From NCBI GenBank assembly GCA_038206725.1, contig JBBRAO010000001.1:62001-126000 (forward strand): 64,000 nucleotides of DNA, read 5' to 3'. This DNA comes from JBAXXL01 sp038206725 (GTDB lineage: Bacteria > Bacteroidota > Ignavibacteria > Kapaibacteriales > UBA2268). Positions 24,870-34,227 of this stretch are shown in pieces; position 1 is the first letter of the stretch; each line of letters starts with the position of its first letter. The position numbers were made by a program, and so were the translations under genes. Under the pieces are notes generated by a model. The model saw only the letters and a program-made list of their open reading frames with translations. It did not search any database and was not told the origin of the DNA.

Positions 24870-24915
24870 CTACATTCAAAACTCAAAATTCAAAATGCTA
24901 AATTTCTTAAAGGAG

Positions 24916-26580
24916 TTACTTGGCTATCAACTTAACATTATCCGTGTTCCACCCTTTTTTGACGACTATAGGGTTTTTAAGGTAGAAGCAAATTTCGGAA
25001 GGCTCGTAGGGGAATGGTTTTCCGTTGTCTATTTTTTGGTTGCCGTTTGTATCGAAAAAGACGACTACATCGTAGGAGTCGGGATACACATTGTCAATTT
25101 TCCAAATGCCTTCCGGCGTGGGTTTAATTGTATATTCGTTAGTTTTTGTGCTGAGTTTAATTATCCAGTTGCCGAACTTCAAGGCTTCGGCTTGTAGAGT
25201 TCCGCTGACGGTCGAAAATTCCGCAGGGTTTATGGTTGTAATGTTGAAAGTTTGCACACTGTCTTTTCCATAAGAACCATCTGCTGAAATGATTTTATTT
25301 GGTTTGTACTTTATGACATAGGCACCGGCTTCCTTTAATTCCGAAGGAAGGATTTTAACGATGTTCGGGTATTCGGAATAAGCAAATTTATAGTTCAGTA
25401 AAGCGGAATCCCTTGCGGAATAAATTGAAATGGCGTTTTGTATGGAATCGAGCTGTACCGGATAATTAAATTCGAAAGTTAATGTATCGCTTATGTTTAT
25501 TATATTGTTCGGTTCAGAACGGTTGAATATTTCGAGTTTAGGATTTAACGCTAGTTTTTCGGATATAGCTTCAAAATTCACCTTTCTCGTGGAATCATTT
25601 AAGAAATTACCTGCGGAATCAATGAGCGAATTGCTGAAAACGGCCTGCCACATTTCGGTTGTATCGAGCTCGGTTTTGGTATAAACGTAAAATTCATCCG
25701 CATTCTTGGGCGAATTAAAAAGAACAAAATCCTTGTATTGTTTTGTTTTTTGCAAGTTCTCAATTGTAATAAAGTCTTTGACAAATAAACCCTTGGCGAA
25801 TTTCTCCGAAAGCGATATTTTGTATATTGAGTTACTCAGCGCTGTAAAAGAACTAATGCTTGGGCGAATAACATCAACGACACCGCCAATTCTTAAAACA
25901 GCTCTTGGGGCTTTCGAATTTTGCACTTTGAAATCGCGGCTTGCGGCGGCAAAACCATCGGTATTTATATCATATTGGGCGTCTTTGAATTTGTCATCAA
26001 TTGCGAAAATTCTGTAATCGCCGTCTTTTAAGGCGTTGACAGTAAAAGCACCGCTTGTACCAAGAGGGATAATATAATCGGGTTTGGTATGAGTTATATT
26101 TAAAGTGTCGGGGTTAATGTCGGACAATTTATAAGCAAAAATGTAGGAGGTTACGGTTGGCTGTTGGACTGATCCGATTATTTTGCCGGTATCAATTTTT
26201 GTACCCCTTGAAAAAATTATGGAATATGCGGCTTTGGGTTTATTGCCTACCATATCGGTATATTCCGTTCCAAGAGTCAGCGTATAGGTAATAGCCGGAT
26301 TAAGATCTTCTTTGAGTGTCAAATAAAGTTTTTTTCTATTCCATTTACTTTCGAATTCAATTTTTGGAGTTATGTATATGTTTTGAATAACGGTTTGCTT
26401 GTTAGTGTATTCACTAAAAGAGAGTTCAATTCGGTTTGTTTTGAATTCGGTTGTTTGATTTTTCGGATAAGAGGATAGAATTTTCGGCGGTTCAGTATCT
26501 TTTGGACCGCCTGATGGAGTTTCTATTACAGCGCAAGCCGATATAGATATGATGATGAGAAAATATATTAAATTCTTCAT
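24916..26580 (-). CDS. Ig-like domain (Big_5) lipoprotein
   Basis: A 554-aa lipoprotein. The signal peptide ends in the lipobox ISAC (Cys 16), followed by the short linker AVIETPSGGPKDTEPP typical of a Bacteroidota family. Residues from about 30 to 125 form a Big_5-like Ig domain: PPKILSSYPKNQTTEFKTN, IELSFSEYTNKQTV and the end AYSIIFSRGTKIDTG. The C-terminus VVVFFDTNGNQKIDNGKPFPYEPSE resembles a DUF2141-like calcium-type turn. Family members are predicted surface or periplasmic lipoproteins of unknown function. It lies 54 nt after tRNA-fMet on the same strand. Confidence 0.85.
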   Translation of the reverse strand: MKNLIYFLIIISISACAVIETPSGGPKDTEPPKILSSYPKNQTTEFKTNRIELSFSEYTNKQTVIQNIYITPKIEFESKWNRKKLYLTLKEDLNPAITYTLTLGTEYTDMVGNKPKAAYSIIFSRGTKIDTGKIIGSVQQPTVTSYIFAYKLSDINPDTLNITHTKPDYIIPLGTSGAFTVNALKDGDYRIFAIDDKFKDAQYDINTDGFAAASRDFKVQNSKAPRAVLRIGGVVDVIRPSISSFTALSNSIYKISLSEKFAKGLFVKDFITIENLQKTKQYKDFVLFNSPKNADEFYVYTKTELDTTEMWQAVFSNSLIDSAGNFLNDSTRKVNFEAISEKLALNPKLEIFNRSEPNNIINISDTLTFEFNYPVQLDSIQNAISIYSARDSALLNYKFAYSEYPNIVKILPSELKEAGAYVIKYKPNKIISADGSYGKDSVQTFNITTINPAEFSTVSGTLQAEALKFGNWIIKLSTKTNEYTIKPTPEGIWKIDNVYPDSYDVVVFFDTNGNQKIDNGKPFPYEPSEICFYLKNPIVVKKGWNTDNVKLIAK

Positions 26581-26603
26581 TTTTCTTAAGGTCAGATAAA
26601 ATT

Positions 26604-26624
26604 AAAGCCGCATAATGCGGCTTT
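26604..26624 (-). terminator. Hairpin after tRNA-fMet
   Basis: AAAGCCGCA and TGCGGCTTT form a perfect 9-bp stem around a 3-nt loop. It lies 10 nt beyond the tRNA 3' end and before the lipoprotein start. The downstream sequence AATTTTAT is only moderately T-rich, so some readthrough into the lipoprotein gene is possible. Confidence 0.65.
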
Positions 26625-26634
26625 AAAAACTTAG

Positions 26635-26707
<73 letters not shown>

Positions 26708-26718
26708 ATTTTATAATT

Positions 26719-26750
26719 CAAAATTACGAAATTTTCAGCAAATAAACAAA
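26719..26750 (-). promoter_or_regulatory. Bacteroidota-type promoter of tRNA-fMet
   Basis: On the minus strand TTTG, a 20-bp spacer and TAATTTTG match the -33/-7 consensus exactly. The tRNA 5' end lies 11 nt after the -7 box. This is the best promoter seen in the window and supports a Bacteroidota-like primary sigma factor. Confidence 0.7.
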
Positions 26751-26808
26751 TTTTCCAAATAATTTTCTTATTTTTGCTTGAATAATATTTGGCAATAGAG
26801 GTGAATAT

Positions 26809-29013
26809 ATGAAGATTTCGTTACGAAAAGGTATTCTTTCCTTATCAATAATTTCGACAGTGCTTACTGCCGCGATAATAATACTGCTCACGCTGTTTTT
26901 TCAAGGCAGGATTATTGATTTAGCAGAGCGTGAAGTTGATAAGTCAACAATGAAAAGCGTCAAACAGTTAAGCCGTGATTTGTATGATATGTGTGCTTCT
27001 ATTGATCAGGCTTCAGTGTTGAAATTAAATTCGGCTTTGGAATTATACAAGCAGAAAATTACTAATTTAGGCGGATTTTCAATCAATCCGGGCTTAAAAA
27101 ACACTGTTCACACAAGAGATCATTTTGGTGAAGAAATGGGCAATATTCAAATACCGGTAATGACTTTGAACGGTGTACCTTTTGCACCTTTAACCGATAT
27201 GAATCAAAAAGCGGGTTTAGTGGATCAGTTGCGGGAAATTTTTCCGAACACCAAATTTTCAATATATGAACGACTCAATCCTATGGGCGATATGGTTTGT
27301 GTCAGCTCTAATTTGGAATACAAGCCCGGTGTTCGTGCTGTTGGTACAATGATAACAACCATTAAGAAAAGTGGCAAAGCCAGCAAAATAATTAAGAATA
27401 TAATTACCGGAACAAATTACCATAACGTTTCAGTTTTCTTTAATGAAATGTATATATCGCTTTATGTTCCGATTAAAAACTTTAACGGCGATATTATTGG
27501 AATGGTGCATTTTGCAGACCAGATAAAAAATTACACTAAATTGCAGGATATGGTCGATAATATTAATGTTGGAGAAACAGGGTACGCTATATTAATAAGT
27601 GGTGATTCCTTTACTCCGGGTTTGTGCGTTGTTTCGAAAGATTCTAAAGCGAACGGTAAAAATCTTTGGAATGTTCGTAATTCACAGGGTGTGTATCCTG
27701 TTCGTAACGGCGTTATCAATTCGAAAGCTTTAGCACAGAAATATAAAGATAGTGTTTACATCGCTCATTATAATTGGGTGAATCCTTCGGGAGAGGAATT
27801 TCAAAAAGCGGCATATAATATATACTATACGCCTTGGGAAGTTATGAGTTGCGTTACATTCTACGAATACGAAATGAAACAATCAAAGGAATTGATTACC
27901 GGTCAATTTAAAAGTTTGATGTATATTTCACTTGGTGTTGCTTTGGTTTTGGTTTTGATTTTGATTTACATTTCTATAATATTCACACGTTTATTAGTAA
28001 AACCAATCAATCATATAAAAGATTTAGCGATTATGATGGCTGACGGCAATATTGCGGAAGTAACGGCGCAATTATCACAAATCGAACAAGACGAATCGAA
28101 AATAAATTATAATAATGAAATTGAGACCTTAGAATTTTCATTCAGCAAAATGATTGGAAACTTAAGTAAATTAATATATCAAGTTCATAAGAGCGGAATC
28201 GAAGTCAGCAGTTCAACCGTGCAAATCTCCGCTTCAGCTCGCGAATTGGAAGCAGCGGTTGCTGAAAACGCGGCTTCAACGAAAGAGGTTTCAGCGACGA
28301 GTAAAGTTATAGCCGACTCCAGTGAAAAATTAGCTCAACGTGCCGAGGGTATTTCGGATGAAATTTCCGGTACTGTTGAATTAGCGCGCGGAGGACAGGA
28401 TAATTTGCAACTGATGAACAACGCAATGACATCAATAGTCAAAGCGGCAGGTTCCATATCAACGAATTTGAACAACATAAACAAAAAAGCCAACGATATA
28501 TCCGGCATTATCAAAACGATTGATAAAATATCGGATAATACTACTTTGCTCTCGCTAAACGCCGCTATCCAAGCAGAAAAAGCAGGTGACCAAGGCAAAG
28601 GATTTTCTGTAATCGCTCGTAAGATTAATGAACTTGCCGACCAAACTAATATCGCGACGAAAGATATCGAATTTATGGTTAAGCAAATGCAAAGTTCGGT
28701 TGCCGCGGGTGTTATGGAAATGGATAAATTCGGTAAAGAAGTACAGAAAAACAGCGACGATATTTTCAAATTGGGTAATCATTTAGCTGAGATTATCAAC
28801 AGGATTGGCGGAATATTGCCGATTATTGTTGATTTAAAGGAAAATATGCATTATCAATCTAACGACGCGAATCAAATTAGCGAAGCCATAGAACAACTCG
28901 ATGTGGCGTCAAGACAAACCAAGGAAGCATTACAAGAATTCAACAAAGTAGCAGAAAAGTTGAATCAATCGGCTCAAGGTTTACATACAGAAGTTTCGGT
29001 ATTTAAAGTATAA
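26809..29013 (+). CDS. Methyl-accepting chemotaxis protein (WspA-like)
   Basis: A 734-aa receptor. TM1 (about residues 9-31), a long periplasmic region of about 340 residues that looks like a Cache-type sensor (VGETGYAILISGDSFTPG, AAYNIYYTPWEVM), TM2 (about 372-395), HAMP and a cytoplasmic signalling domain. The hairpin tip has LLSLNAAIQAEKAGDQGKGF followed by ELADQTNIATKDIE and MQSSVAAGVMEMDKF, which closely recalls WspA. There is no C-terminal NWETF-type tether. A TATTTTTG box at 26769 may be its -7 element. It heads a seven-gene operon in Wsp order. The ligand is unknown; Wsp receptors sense surface contact or envelope stress in Pseudomonas. Confidence 0.9.
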   Translation: MKISLRKGILSLSIISTVLTAAIIILLTLFFQGRIIDLAEREVDKSTMKSVKQLSRDLYDMCASIDQASVLKLNSALELYKQKITNLGGFSINPGLKNTVHTRDHFGEEMGNIQIPVMTLNGVPFAPLTDMNQKAGLVDQLREIFPNTKFSIYERLNPMGDMVCVSSNLEYKPGVRAVGTMITTIKKSGKASKIIKNIITGTNYHNVSVFFNEMYISLYVPIKNFNGDIIGMVHFADQIKNYTKLQDMVDNINVGETGYAILISGDSFTPGLCVVSKDSKANGKNLWNVRNSQGVYPVRNGVINSKALAQKYKDSVYIAHYNWVNPSGEEFQKAAYNIYYTPWEVMSCVTFYEYEMKQSKELITGQFKSLMYISLGVALVLVLILIYISIIFTRLLVKPINHIKDLAIMMADGNIAEVTAQLSQIEQDESKINYNNEIETLEFSFSKMIGNLSKLIYQVHKSGIEVSSSTVQISASARELEAAVAENAASTKEVSATSKVIADSSEKLAQRAEGISDEISGTVELARGGQDNLQLMNNAMTSIVKAAGSISTNLNNINKKANDISGIIKTIDKISDNTTLLSLNAAIQAEKAGDQGKGFSVIARKINELADQTNIATKDIEFMVKQMQSSVAAGVMEMDKFGKEVQKNSDDIFKLGNHLAEIINRIGGILPIIVDLKENMHYQSNDANQISEAIEQLDVASRQTKEALQEFNKVAEKLNQSAQGLHTEVSVFKV

Positions 29014-29043
29014 TAAATTCAAATAATTGAAGATGATTTGCCA

Positions 29044-29514
29044 ATGTTAGTTGTATTATTCGATATAGATGGTCAGAAATTCGGAATTGACTCCCATTAC
29101 GTTAAGGAGGTTATTCCTTATGTTCATTCGACACCGGTGCTTTATGCACCCGTGTTTGTTATCGGTGAGATCATTTATCAGGAGGAAGCTGTTCCGCTGA
29201 TAGATTTGAATTTGCTATTCTCCGGCAAACCCGCTGACGGATATTTCAGCTCGCGAATTGCAGTACTACGATTGCTCAATGAACCGCAAGGAATAAAAAT
29301 TGCTGTTCTCGCAAATAAAATGACCACGACAATTAATTGCGATGAAAATGAATTTGTACATAACAATCTTAGCTCTCCCGAGGATTCGCTTTTTGAAGAG
29401 GTGCTTAGAACAGAAGGTATGAGAATACAAATGACCGCTGTAGAAAAATTATTGCACAGAAAAGACTACATTACTTTGTTAAACAATATATACGCTAATA
29501 AACCGGTTGTCTAA
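29044..29514 (+). CDS. CheW-like coupling protein (WspB position)
   Basis: A 156-aa CheW domain that couples the receptor to the CheA kinase. MLVVLFDIDGQKFGIDSHYVKEVIPYV is the usual start of the SH3-like fold, and VFVIGEIIYQEEAVPLIDL the middle. The ATG at 29044 is chosen because it aligns with CheW and WspB starts; a TTG two codons earlier is possible. It ends directly against cheR (TAA then ATG). Confidence 0.88.
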   Translation: MLVVLFDIDGQKFGIDSHYVKEVIPYVHSTPVLYAPVFVIGEIIYQEEAVPLIDLNLLFSGKPADGYFSSRIAVLRLLNEPQGIKIAVLANKMTTTINCDENEFVHNNLSSPEDSLFEEVLRTEGMRIQMTAVEKLLHRKDYITLLNNIYANKPVV

Positions 29515-30747
29515 ATGCATTTTGAATATAAAGATATAAAAGAGCTAACTGCTAAGAACTTTGGAATTTCGATAAATTCTTTAGGCGAATCTTTTGTTAA
29601 TGACGCTTTGGACAAATATTTAAAGCATCTTGATGAAATGAAATTGAAAGGGATTGTCGATGAAAAAGAAGAGTTTTTAGCAGGATTCTTTGAATATATC
29701 AAAGTGCCGGAGACTTGGTTTTTCAGACAACCTGAATCGTTTGAATATCTTAAGCGCATAGTTCTTGAAAAGACCAATGTAAAAAAAGATAAAATTCGTA
29801 TTCTTTCAATTCCCTGCTCCACAGGTGAAGAACCGTATTCGATAGCCATAGCGTTGGAGTCTGCAGGCGTGAGTAAGGACAGCTATCTAATAGATGCGGT
29901 TGATGTTTCGGCTGTTTCGGTAAACAGGGCTAAAGAAGCTATTTATAGTAAGAATTCATTCCGTGAAGATTTCTCTACTTTTGACCAAGAATATTTCCAA
30001 AAAGAGGGGAATTTTAATCGTGTTAAAGAGAATATTCGCACGATACCAAATTTCGCCGTAGGTAACATTCATAATCCTGAATTTTTGAGTAAAGCAGGCA
30101 AATATGATATGATATTTTGCCGTAATTTACTAATTTACTTTACGGATTTAGCCCGTCAATCGGCAATAGATAAAATAAAACTTCTTCTGACCGATGATGG
30201 CGTGGTTTTTACAGGATACTCGGAATTTGTATTCTTCTTACAAAATGGATTTAAAGCGCTTGAATACAAATTAAGTTTTGCTTGTGAAATTGAAAATCAA
30301 TTGACTAAAACACGCTACATAGAACCGAAAAAAAAATCCACTTTGCCGAAACCATACGTCAAAAGAATAATCCAAACCGAGGCAAAGAAAGAGGAAGTTG
30401 CCCCCAAAGAAGAAGTTATTCAACAACAGGTTATAGCAGATAAGTCTTGGGAATTGGAATTATTAGCGAATGCCGGCGATTTGGAAGAGGCAAAGGTTTT
30501 AGCTAAACGTGTGCTTGATAGCGATACAGCAAATTCAAAAGAGCTCACGATTAGCGGCGCTGTTTTTTTGGCGTGCAATATGGGAACGGAAGCCGAAATT
30601 TGTTTAGAGCGAGCAATATATCTCAACCCTAATGAAGACGATGCGCTAATACATCTTGCACTAATATATGAAGATTGTGGAAAAATTGAGCAAGCCGGAT
30701 TATTAAAGAAAAGAATTAGGAAAATAAATGCTAAGGAGGTTCTGTAA
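29515..30747 (+). CDS. CheR methyltransferase with C-terminal TPR region (WspC-like)
   Basis: A 410-aa chemoreceptor methyltransferase that would methylate Glu residues of the MCP. The SAM-binding motif is LSIPCSTGEEPYSIAIAL and the catalytic-domain signature YDMIFCRNLLIYF. After a basic linker with Lys/Glu-rich sequence, residues from about 315 form helical TPR-like repeats (ELELLANAGDLEEAKVLAKR and CLERAIYLNPNEDDALIHLA). A CheR-TPR fusion is the architecture of WspC, where the TPR part binds partners because the receptor lacks a tether peptide, as here. Confidence 0.9.
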   Translation: MHFEYKDIKELTAKNFGISINSLGESFVNDALDKYLKHLDEMKLKGIVDEKEEFLAGFFEYIKVPETWFFRQPESFEYLKRIVLEKTNVKKDKIRILSIPCSTGEEPYSIAIALESAGVSKDSYLIDAVDVSAVSVNRAKEAIYSKNSFREDFSTFDQEYFQKEGNFNRVKENIRTIPNFAVGNIHNPEFLSKAGKYDMIFCRNLLIYFTDLARQSAIDKIKLLLTDDGVVFTGYSEFVFFLQNGFKALEYKLSFACEIENQLTKTRYIEPKKKSTLPKPYVKRIIQTEAKKEEVAPKEEVIQQQVIADKSWELELLANAGDLEEAKVLAKRVLDSDTANSKELTISGAVFLACNMGTEAEICLERAIYLNPNEDDALIHLALIYEDCGKIEQAGLLKKRIRKINAKEVL

Positions 30748-30751
30748 GCGG

Positions 30752-31474
30752 ATGGAAGAAAAGACATTAAATAGCCAAAAAGTTCTGCTTGACAGAGAAT
30801 TTCCACTTCAATTGCAGGAAATATGGAGTGCGGAAGTTGCCCAAAAAATTGCCGAACTTGAGTTAAAGACACTTTCCGTCGTTGTATTTAAACTTTGCGG
30901 CGAATGGTTCGGATTGGACGTTGACTGCTTTCGCGACGTTGTTTCACCGCGCGTAGTACATAGTATCCCCGGTCGTAAAACAAACTATTTAGACGGCTTT
31001 GTTAATATTGAGGGCGAACTGATGCTTAAAGTAAACCCTAAACATATTTTAGGATTAACACACAATCCGGAAAGCGGTATTGCAGGCAAATTTATGCTTT
31101 TAGAGCACGAGGGCGACAGCTTTGTAATCAAAGCCGACGAATTTGGCGGAGTTGAAAAACTTAGCAGTAATCAGATCGTGAAAGCACCGGCTTTGAATAA
31201 TTTGGAATTCCACCTCGCGATTTCGGAATTGACCAAAACAAATAATGAATATCAAGGGATTCACGATCAATTAGTATCAAACAGCACAGAAGAACCAAGC
31301 GACGAAGATGAGAAAAATACAGTTATATTGGGAATTTACAAAAAACAGCAAAATACGCAAATAAAAAATAATGATACGACAGCGGATGTTGGTAAGTCGG
31401 CTAATGAACAAACAATTGGGATTATTTGGGAACGTAGGTTCTTTGAGTTTTTAAAATCAAATTTTAAATGGTAA
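30752..31474 (+). CDS. CheW-like coupling protein with extensions (WspD position)
   Basis: A 240-aa protein. Residues from about 35 to 170 form a CheW domain: LSVVVFKLCGEWFGLDVDCF, RVVHSIPGRKTNYLDGFVNI and EGELMLKVNPKHILGL. The N-terminal leader (LLDREFPLQLQEIWSAE) recalls WspD, and the last 70 residues are polar and probably disordered. ATG 30752 is used; an ATG at 30728 lies inside the end of cheR. An AAGGAGG lies 13 nt upstream of 30752, which is longer spacing than usual. Its end overlaps the CheA start by 7 nt. Confidence 0.85.
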   Translation: MEEKTLNSQKVLLDREFPLQLQEIWSAEVAQKIAELELKTLSVVVFKLCGEWFGLDVDCFRDVVSPRVVHSIPGRKTNYLDGFVNIEGELMLKVNPKHILGLTHNPESGIAGKFMLLEHEGDSFVIKADEFGGVEKLSSNQIVKAPALNNLEFHLAISELTKTNNEYQGIHDQLVSNSTEEPSDEDEKNTVILGIYKKQQNTQIKNNDTTADVGKSANEQTIGIIWERRFFEFLKSNFKW

Positions 31475-34227
31475 TGAACGAAATAGTAGATAATACTTTG
31501 CTTGAACTTTTCCGGACGGAAATAGAAATCCATACTTTAGCTTTGGAAGACGGCTTATTGGATTTGGAAAAGTGCCAAACAGCGGAACAGATAAATCCAC
31601 TTATGAGGGCGGCTCATTCAATAAAAGGAGCGGCGCGAATAGTGGGATTAGATTTTGGGGTAGCCTTGGCTCACGCTATGGAGGATTTATTGAGTGCCGC
31701 ACAGGAAGGTAAAACAGTATTGAATTCTCAAGACCTCGATTGGCTTTTGGAAGGGAACGATATTTTCAAAATTTTAAAAACCGGTGAGCTGAGTAAAATT
31801 CCTTATCAACTAAACGACGAACAGGAACATATTGAAAAATTGGTTGATTTATTAAAACAATCCGTTACGAAAGAAAAAACAGAAAAGGTTGTTTGCGAAG
31901 TACCGGAAAACACTGTAAGTGTCGAGCAAAAGATAATTAACCGGTCGAATGAAAAAGCCAAATTGGTAAAACCCGACCCGATATTTGCTCAGATTTTCCA
32001 AAGTCAATTGCTCAGCGGCTCCGAAGCCATCAAGAAAACCCTGAGCGGAAAAGAGTCACTTGAATCAGCTGAATTTGATGCAATAGTTAAAAACATTGAC
32101 CAAATTCAAGGTGGTTCTAAGATAATAGGCTTTCACAATCTATCGGATATCTGCAATCAATTGAAGCTGTTATTGAGTCATTTCGAAAAAATAGATGCCG
32201 ATGGCAAGAAAAGTGTAGTTCAGACAATAGTTGAAATAAATGATTTGTTCAACTATATGGCTCGGACCGGAGCGGATGATTTCTTTCAAATATTTTATGA
32301 TAATTATGAAAACATCCAAGAGTTTTCCGACAAAATCGAGAATTTAATCAAGCAATTCGAAAGCCCCAAAATAAAGCAACCCCCAAAAGAAAATGCAATG
32401 CCTTTAACGGTAATTGAAGAAGGCAAAAGTTCGGCGGAAGCAAAAAAAGCGGCTTATAGAGTAGAGAAACTCGTCAAAAGCAAAGACGAAGTATTTGTTA
32501 AGGTTTCAACCACACACTTAAATAAGGTGATGGCTTATGCGAGCGAATCGCACGTACAGGTAAATAACACAGCAGTTTTGGAAAAGGACATCTTATCGGC
32601 AAAAAGCAAATTGATGAGCTTGATTACCGAATTGGAGTCTGTGGATATAGAGAGAGACAATACGGCTGATTCTGCTGAGAAATTCGCGGCTTCATTGCAA
32701 TTGGCATACAGTTGTTTACGGGAAGTAACATACTGCTACGAAAGGTTCGAGCATTTGGCGGGACGTTTGGATAGTGTTTCCGATAGACTTTATGATGCGA
32801 CGTTACTCACCAGGATGGAACCATTTTCCGAAGGTACCTTCGATTTTAAACGTAATGTACGGGATTTGGCAAAAGAACTTGGCAAAGAAGTGAATCTGCA
32901 GATTGAAGGTGCGGGTGTGAATGTTGACCGCGATATATTGGAGAAGCTTCAACCACCGCTAATTCATCTTTTGCGAAACGCGATAGACCACGGAATAGAA
33001 ATGCCGGACGAGCGGGTGAGCATAGGAAAACCGAGAGAAGGAAAAGTGGAAATCAAAGCTCGACATAGCGAAGGATTATTGATAATTACAGTTACTGATG
33101 ATGGTTATGGAATTAATACTGAAAAGTTACGTAAGAAAATCGTAGAAAAAGGATTTGTAAGCGATGAGATGAGTAGCTTTTTAGATAAAAATGAACTTTA
33201 TGAGTTTTTATTTTTGCCGCGCTTCTCCACAAAAGAGCATATATCAGAAATTTCAGGACGCGGGGTAGGCTTGGATGTAGTGTTCAATATGGTACACGAA
33301 GTCGGTGGAGTAATTACTATCGAATCAGCTTTAGGTATAGGTACTACATTCAAATTGCGTTTGCCATTGACACTTTCAGTTATAAAGACGATTTTAATCG
33401 TTGTGAATAATGAAATTTACGCATTGCCGATAAATAACATAGAGCGAATTTACAAAATCAAAAGACCTGACCTGAAACTGATTGAAAATAATTATTATTT
33501 CAATGTAAGCGACGAAACCGGTTCGGAGGAAAATATCGGCATCGTTTCCGGAAAAAGAATTTTATATAACGGTGATATAGGGATGCTGGACGATGTCATC
33601 AACGCGATTGTGCTGACTGATAGGCAAAGTCGTTATGGATTGGTAGCCGATAAAATTATCGGGCAAAGTGAACTCGTAGTAATGCCGCTTGATTCTCGGT
33701 TGGGTAGTAAAATCCCTTTGATTAGCGCCGGTTCGATTTTGGATGACGGTTCACCGGTATTAATTCTAGATACTGAAGATATGGTGCGCGCTATGGATGC
33801 GGAATTCAACAAAAAAAGCCGCAGTATTGATATGGATATTCCGACTGACCACATAAGGAAAAAAGTATTAGTGGTTGACGATTCGATAACCGTTAGGGAA
33901 TTGGAAAGAAAGCTATTAGAAAACGAAGGGTATGATGTTACTGTTGGCATAGACGGAATAGACGGTTGGAATTTAGCAAATAAAAATCAGTTTGACCTTG
34001 TGGTCAGCGATATTGATATGCCGCGTATGAACGGTATAGACTTGGTAAAAAGGTTGAAAACACACGCCCAATATCGTGATACGCCGATTATGATTGTCTC
34101 TTACAAAGACAGGGAAGAAGACAAAATAGCCGGTAAAAACGCCGGAGCTAACTACTATTTAACAAAAAGCAGTTTCGCCGACGATTCCTTTATTCAGGCT
34201 GTTGAAGATTTGATAGGTACCGCTTAA
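31468..34227 (+). CDS. Hybrid CheA kinase with C-terminal receiver (WspE-like)
   Basis: A 919-aa CheA-type histidine kinase. An N-terminal Hpt domain carries the phosphoacceptor in RAAHSIKGAARIVGL (His 50), as in WspE. A second Hpt-like segment (about residues 168-280) has IDQIQGGSKIIGF, where Asp replaces the His, so it is probably inactive. The HATPase part has HLLRNAIDHGIEMPDE and FSTKEHISEISGRGVGLDVV, followed by a CheW-like domain and a receiver: VLVVDDSITVRELERKLL and VVSDIDMPRMNG. It should phosphorylate its own receiver and the response regulator of the operon. Confidence 0.93.
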   Translation: MVMNEIVDNTLLELFRTEIEIHTLALEDGLLDLEKCQTAEQINPLMRAAHSIKGAARIVGLDFGVALAHAMEDLLSAAQEGKTVLNSQDLDWLLEGNDIFKILKTGELSKIPYQLNDEQEHIEKLVDLLKQSVTKEKTEKVVCEVPENTVSVEQKIINRSNEKAKLVKPDPIFAQIFQSQLLSGSEAIKKTLSGKESLESAEFDAIVKNIDQIQGGSKIIGFHNLSDICNQLKLLLSHFEKIDADGKKSVVQTIVEINDLFNYMARTGADDFFQIFYDNYENIQEFSDKIENLIKQFESPKIKQPPKENAMPLTVIEEGKSSAEAKKAAYRVEKLVKSKDEVFVKVSTTHLNKVMAYASESHVQVNNTAVLEKDILSAKSKLMSLITELESVDIERDNTADSAEKFAASLQLAYSCLREVTYCYERFEHLAGRLDSVSDRLYDATLLTRMEPFSEGTFDFKRNVRDLAKELGKEVNLQIEGAGVNVDRDILEKLQPPLIHLLRNAIDHGIEMPDERVSIGKPREGKVEIKARHSEGLLIITVTDDGYGINTEKLRKKIVEKGFVSDEMSSFLDKNELYEFLFLPRFSTKEHISEISGRGVGLDVVFNMVHEVGGVITIESALGIGTTFKLRLPLTLSVIKTILIVVNNEIYALPINNIERIYKIKRPDLKLIENNYYFNVSDETGSEENIGIVSGKRILYNGDIGMLDDVINAIVLTDRQSRYGLVADKIIGQSELVVMPLDSRLGSKIPLISAGSILDDGSPVLILDTEDMVRAMDAEFNKKSRSIDMDIPTDHIRKKVLVVDDSITVRELERKLLENEGYDVTVGIDGIDGWNLANKNQFDLVVSDIDMPRMNGIDLVKRLKTHAQYRDTPIMIVSYKDREEDKIAGKNAGANYYLTKSSFADDSFIQAVEDLIGTA

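Larger units (their letters stand above)
24061..24915. other. 855-bp intergenic region with hairpins, poly-C tract and palindrome
   Basis: No convincing gene lies here; a 69-codon + frame (24370-24579) has no ribosome-binding site and runs across hairpins. The region holds the tandem repeat, a cluster of inverted repeats at 24299-24464, an 11-nt C tract at 24676-24686 and a palindrome at 24850. The rest is very AT-rich. Confidence 0.6.

Noticed and set aside
28335..28769. 144-codon minus-strand ORF inside the MCP gene
   Set aside because: It is fully antisense to the conserved signalling domain and has no known motif; long antisense frames are common opposite MCP coiled coils.
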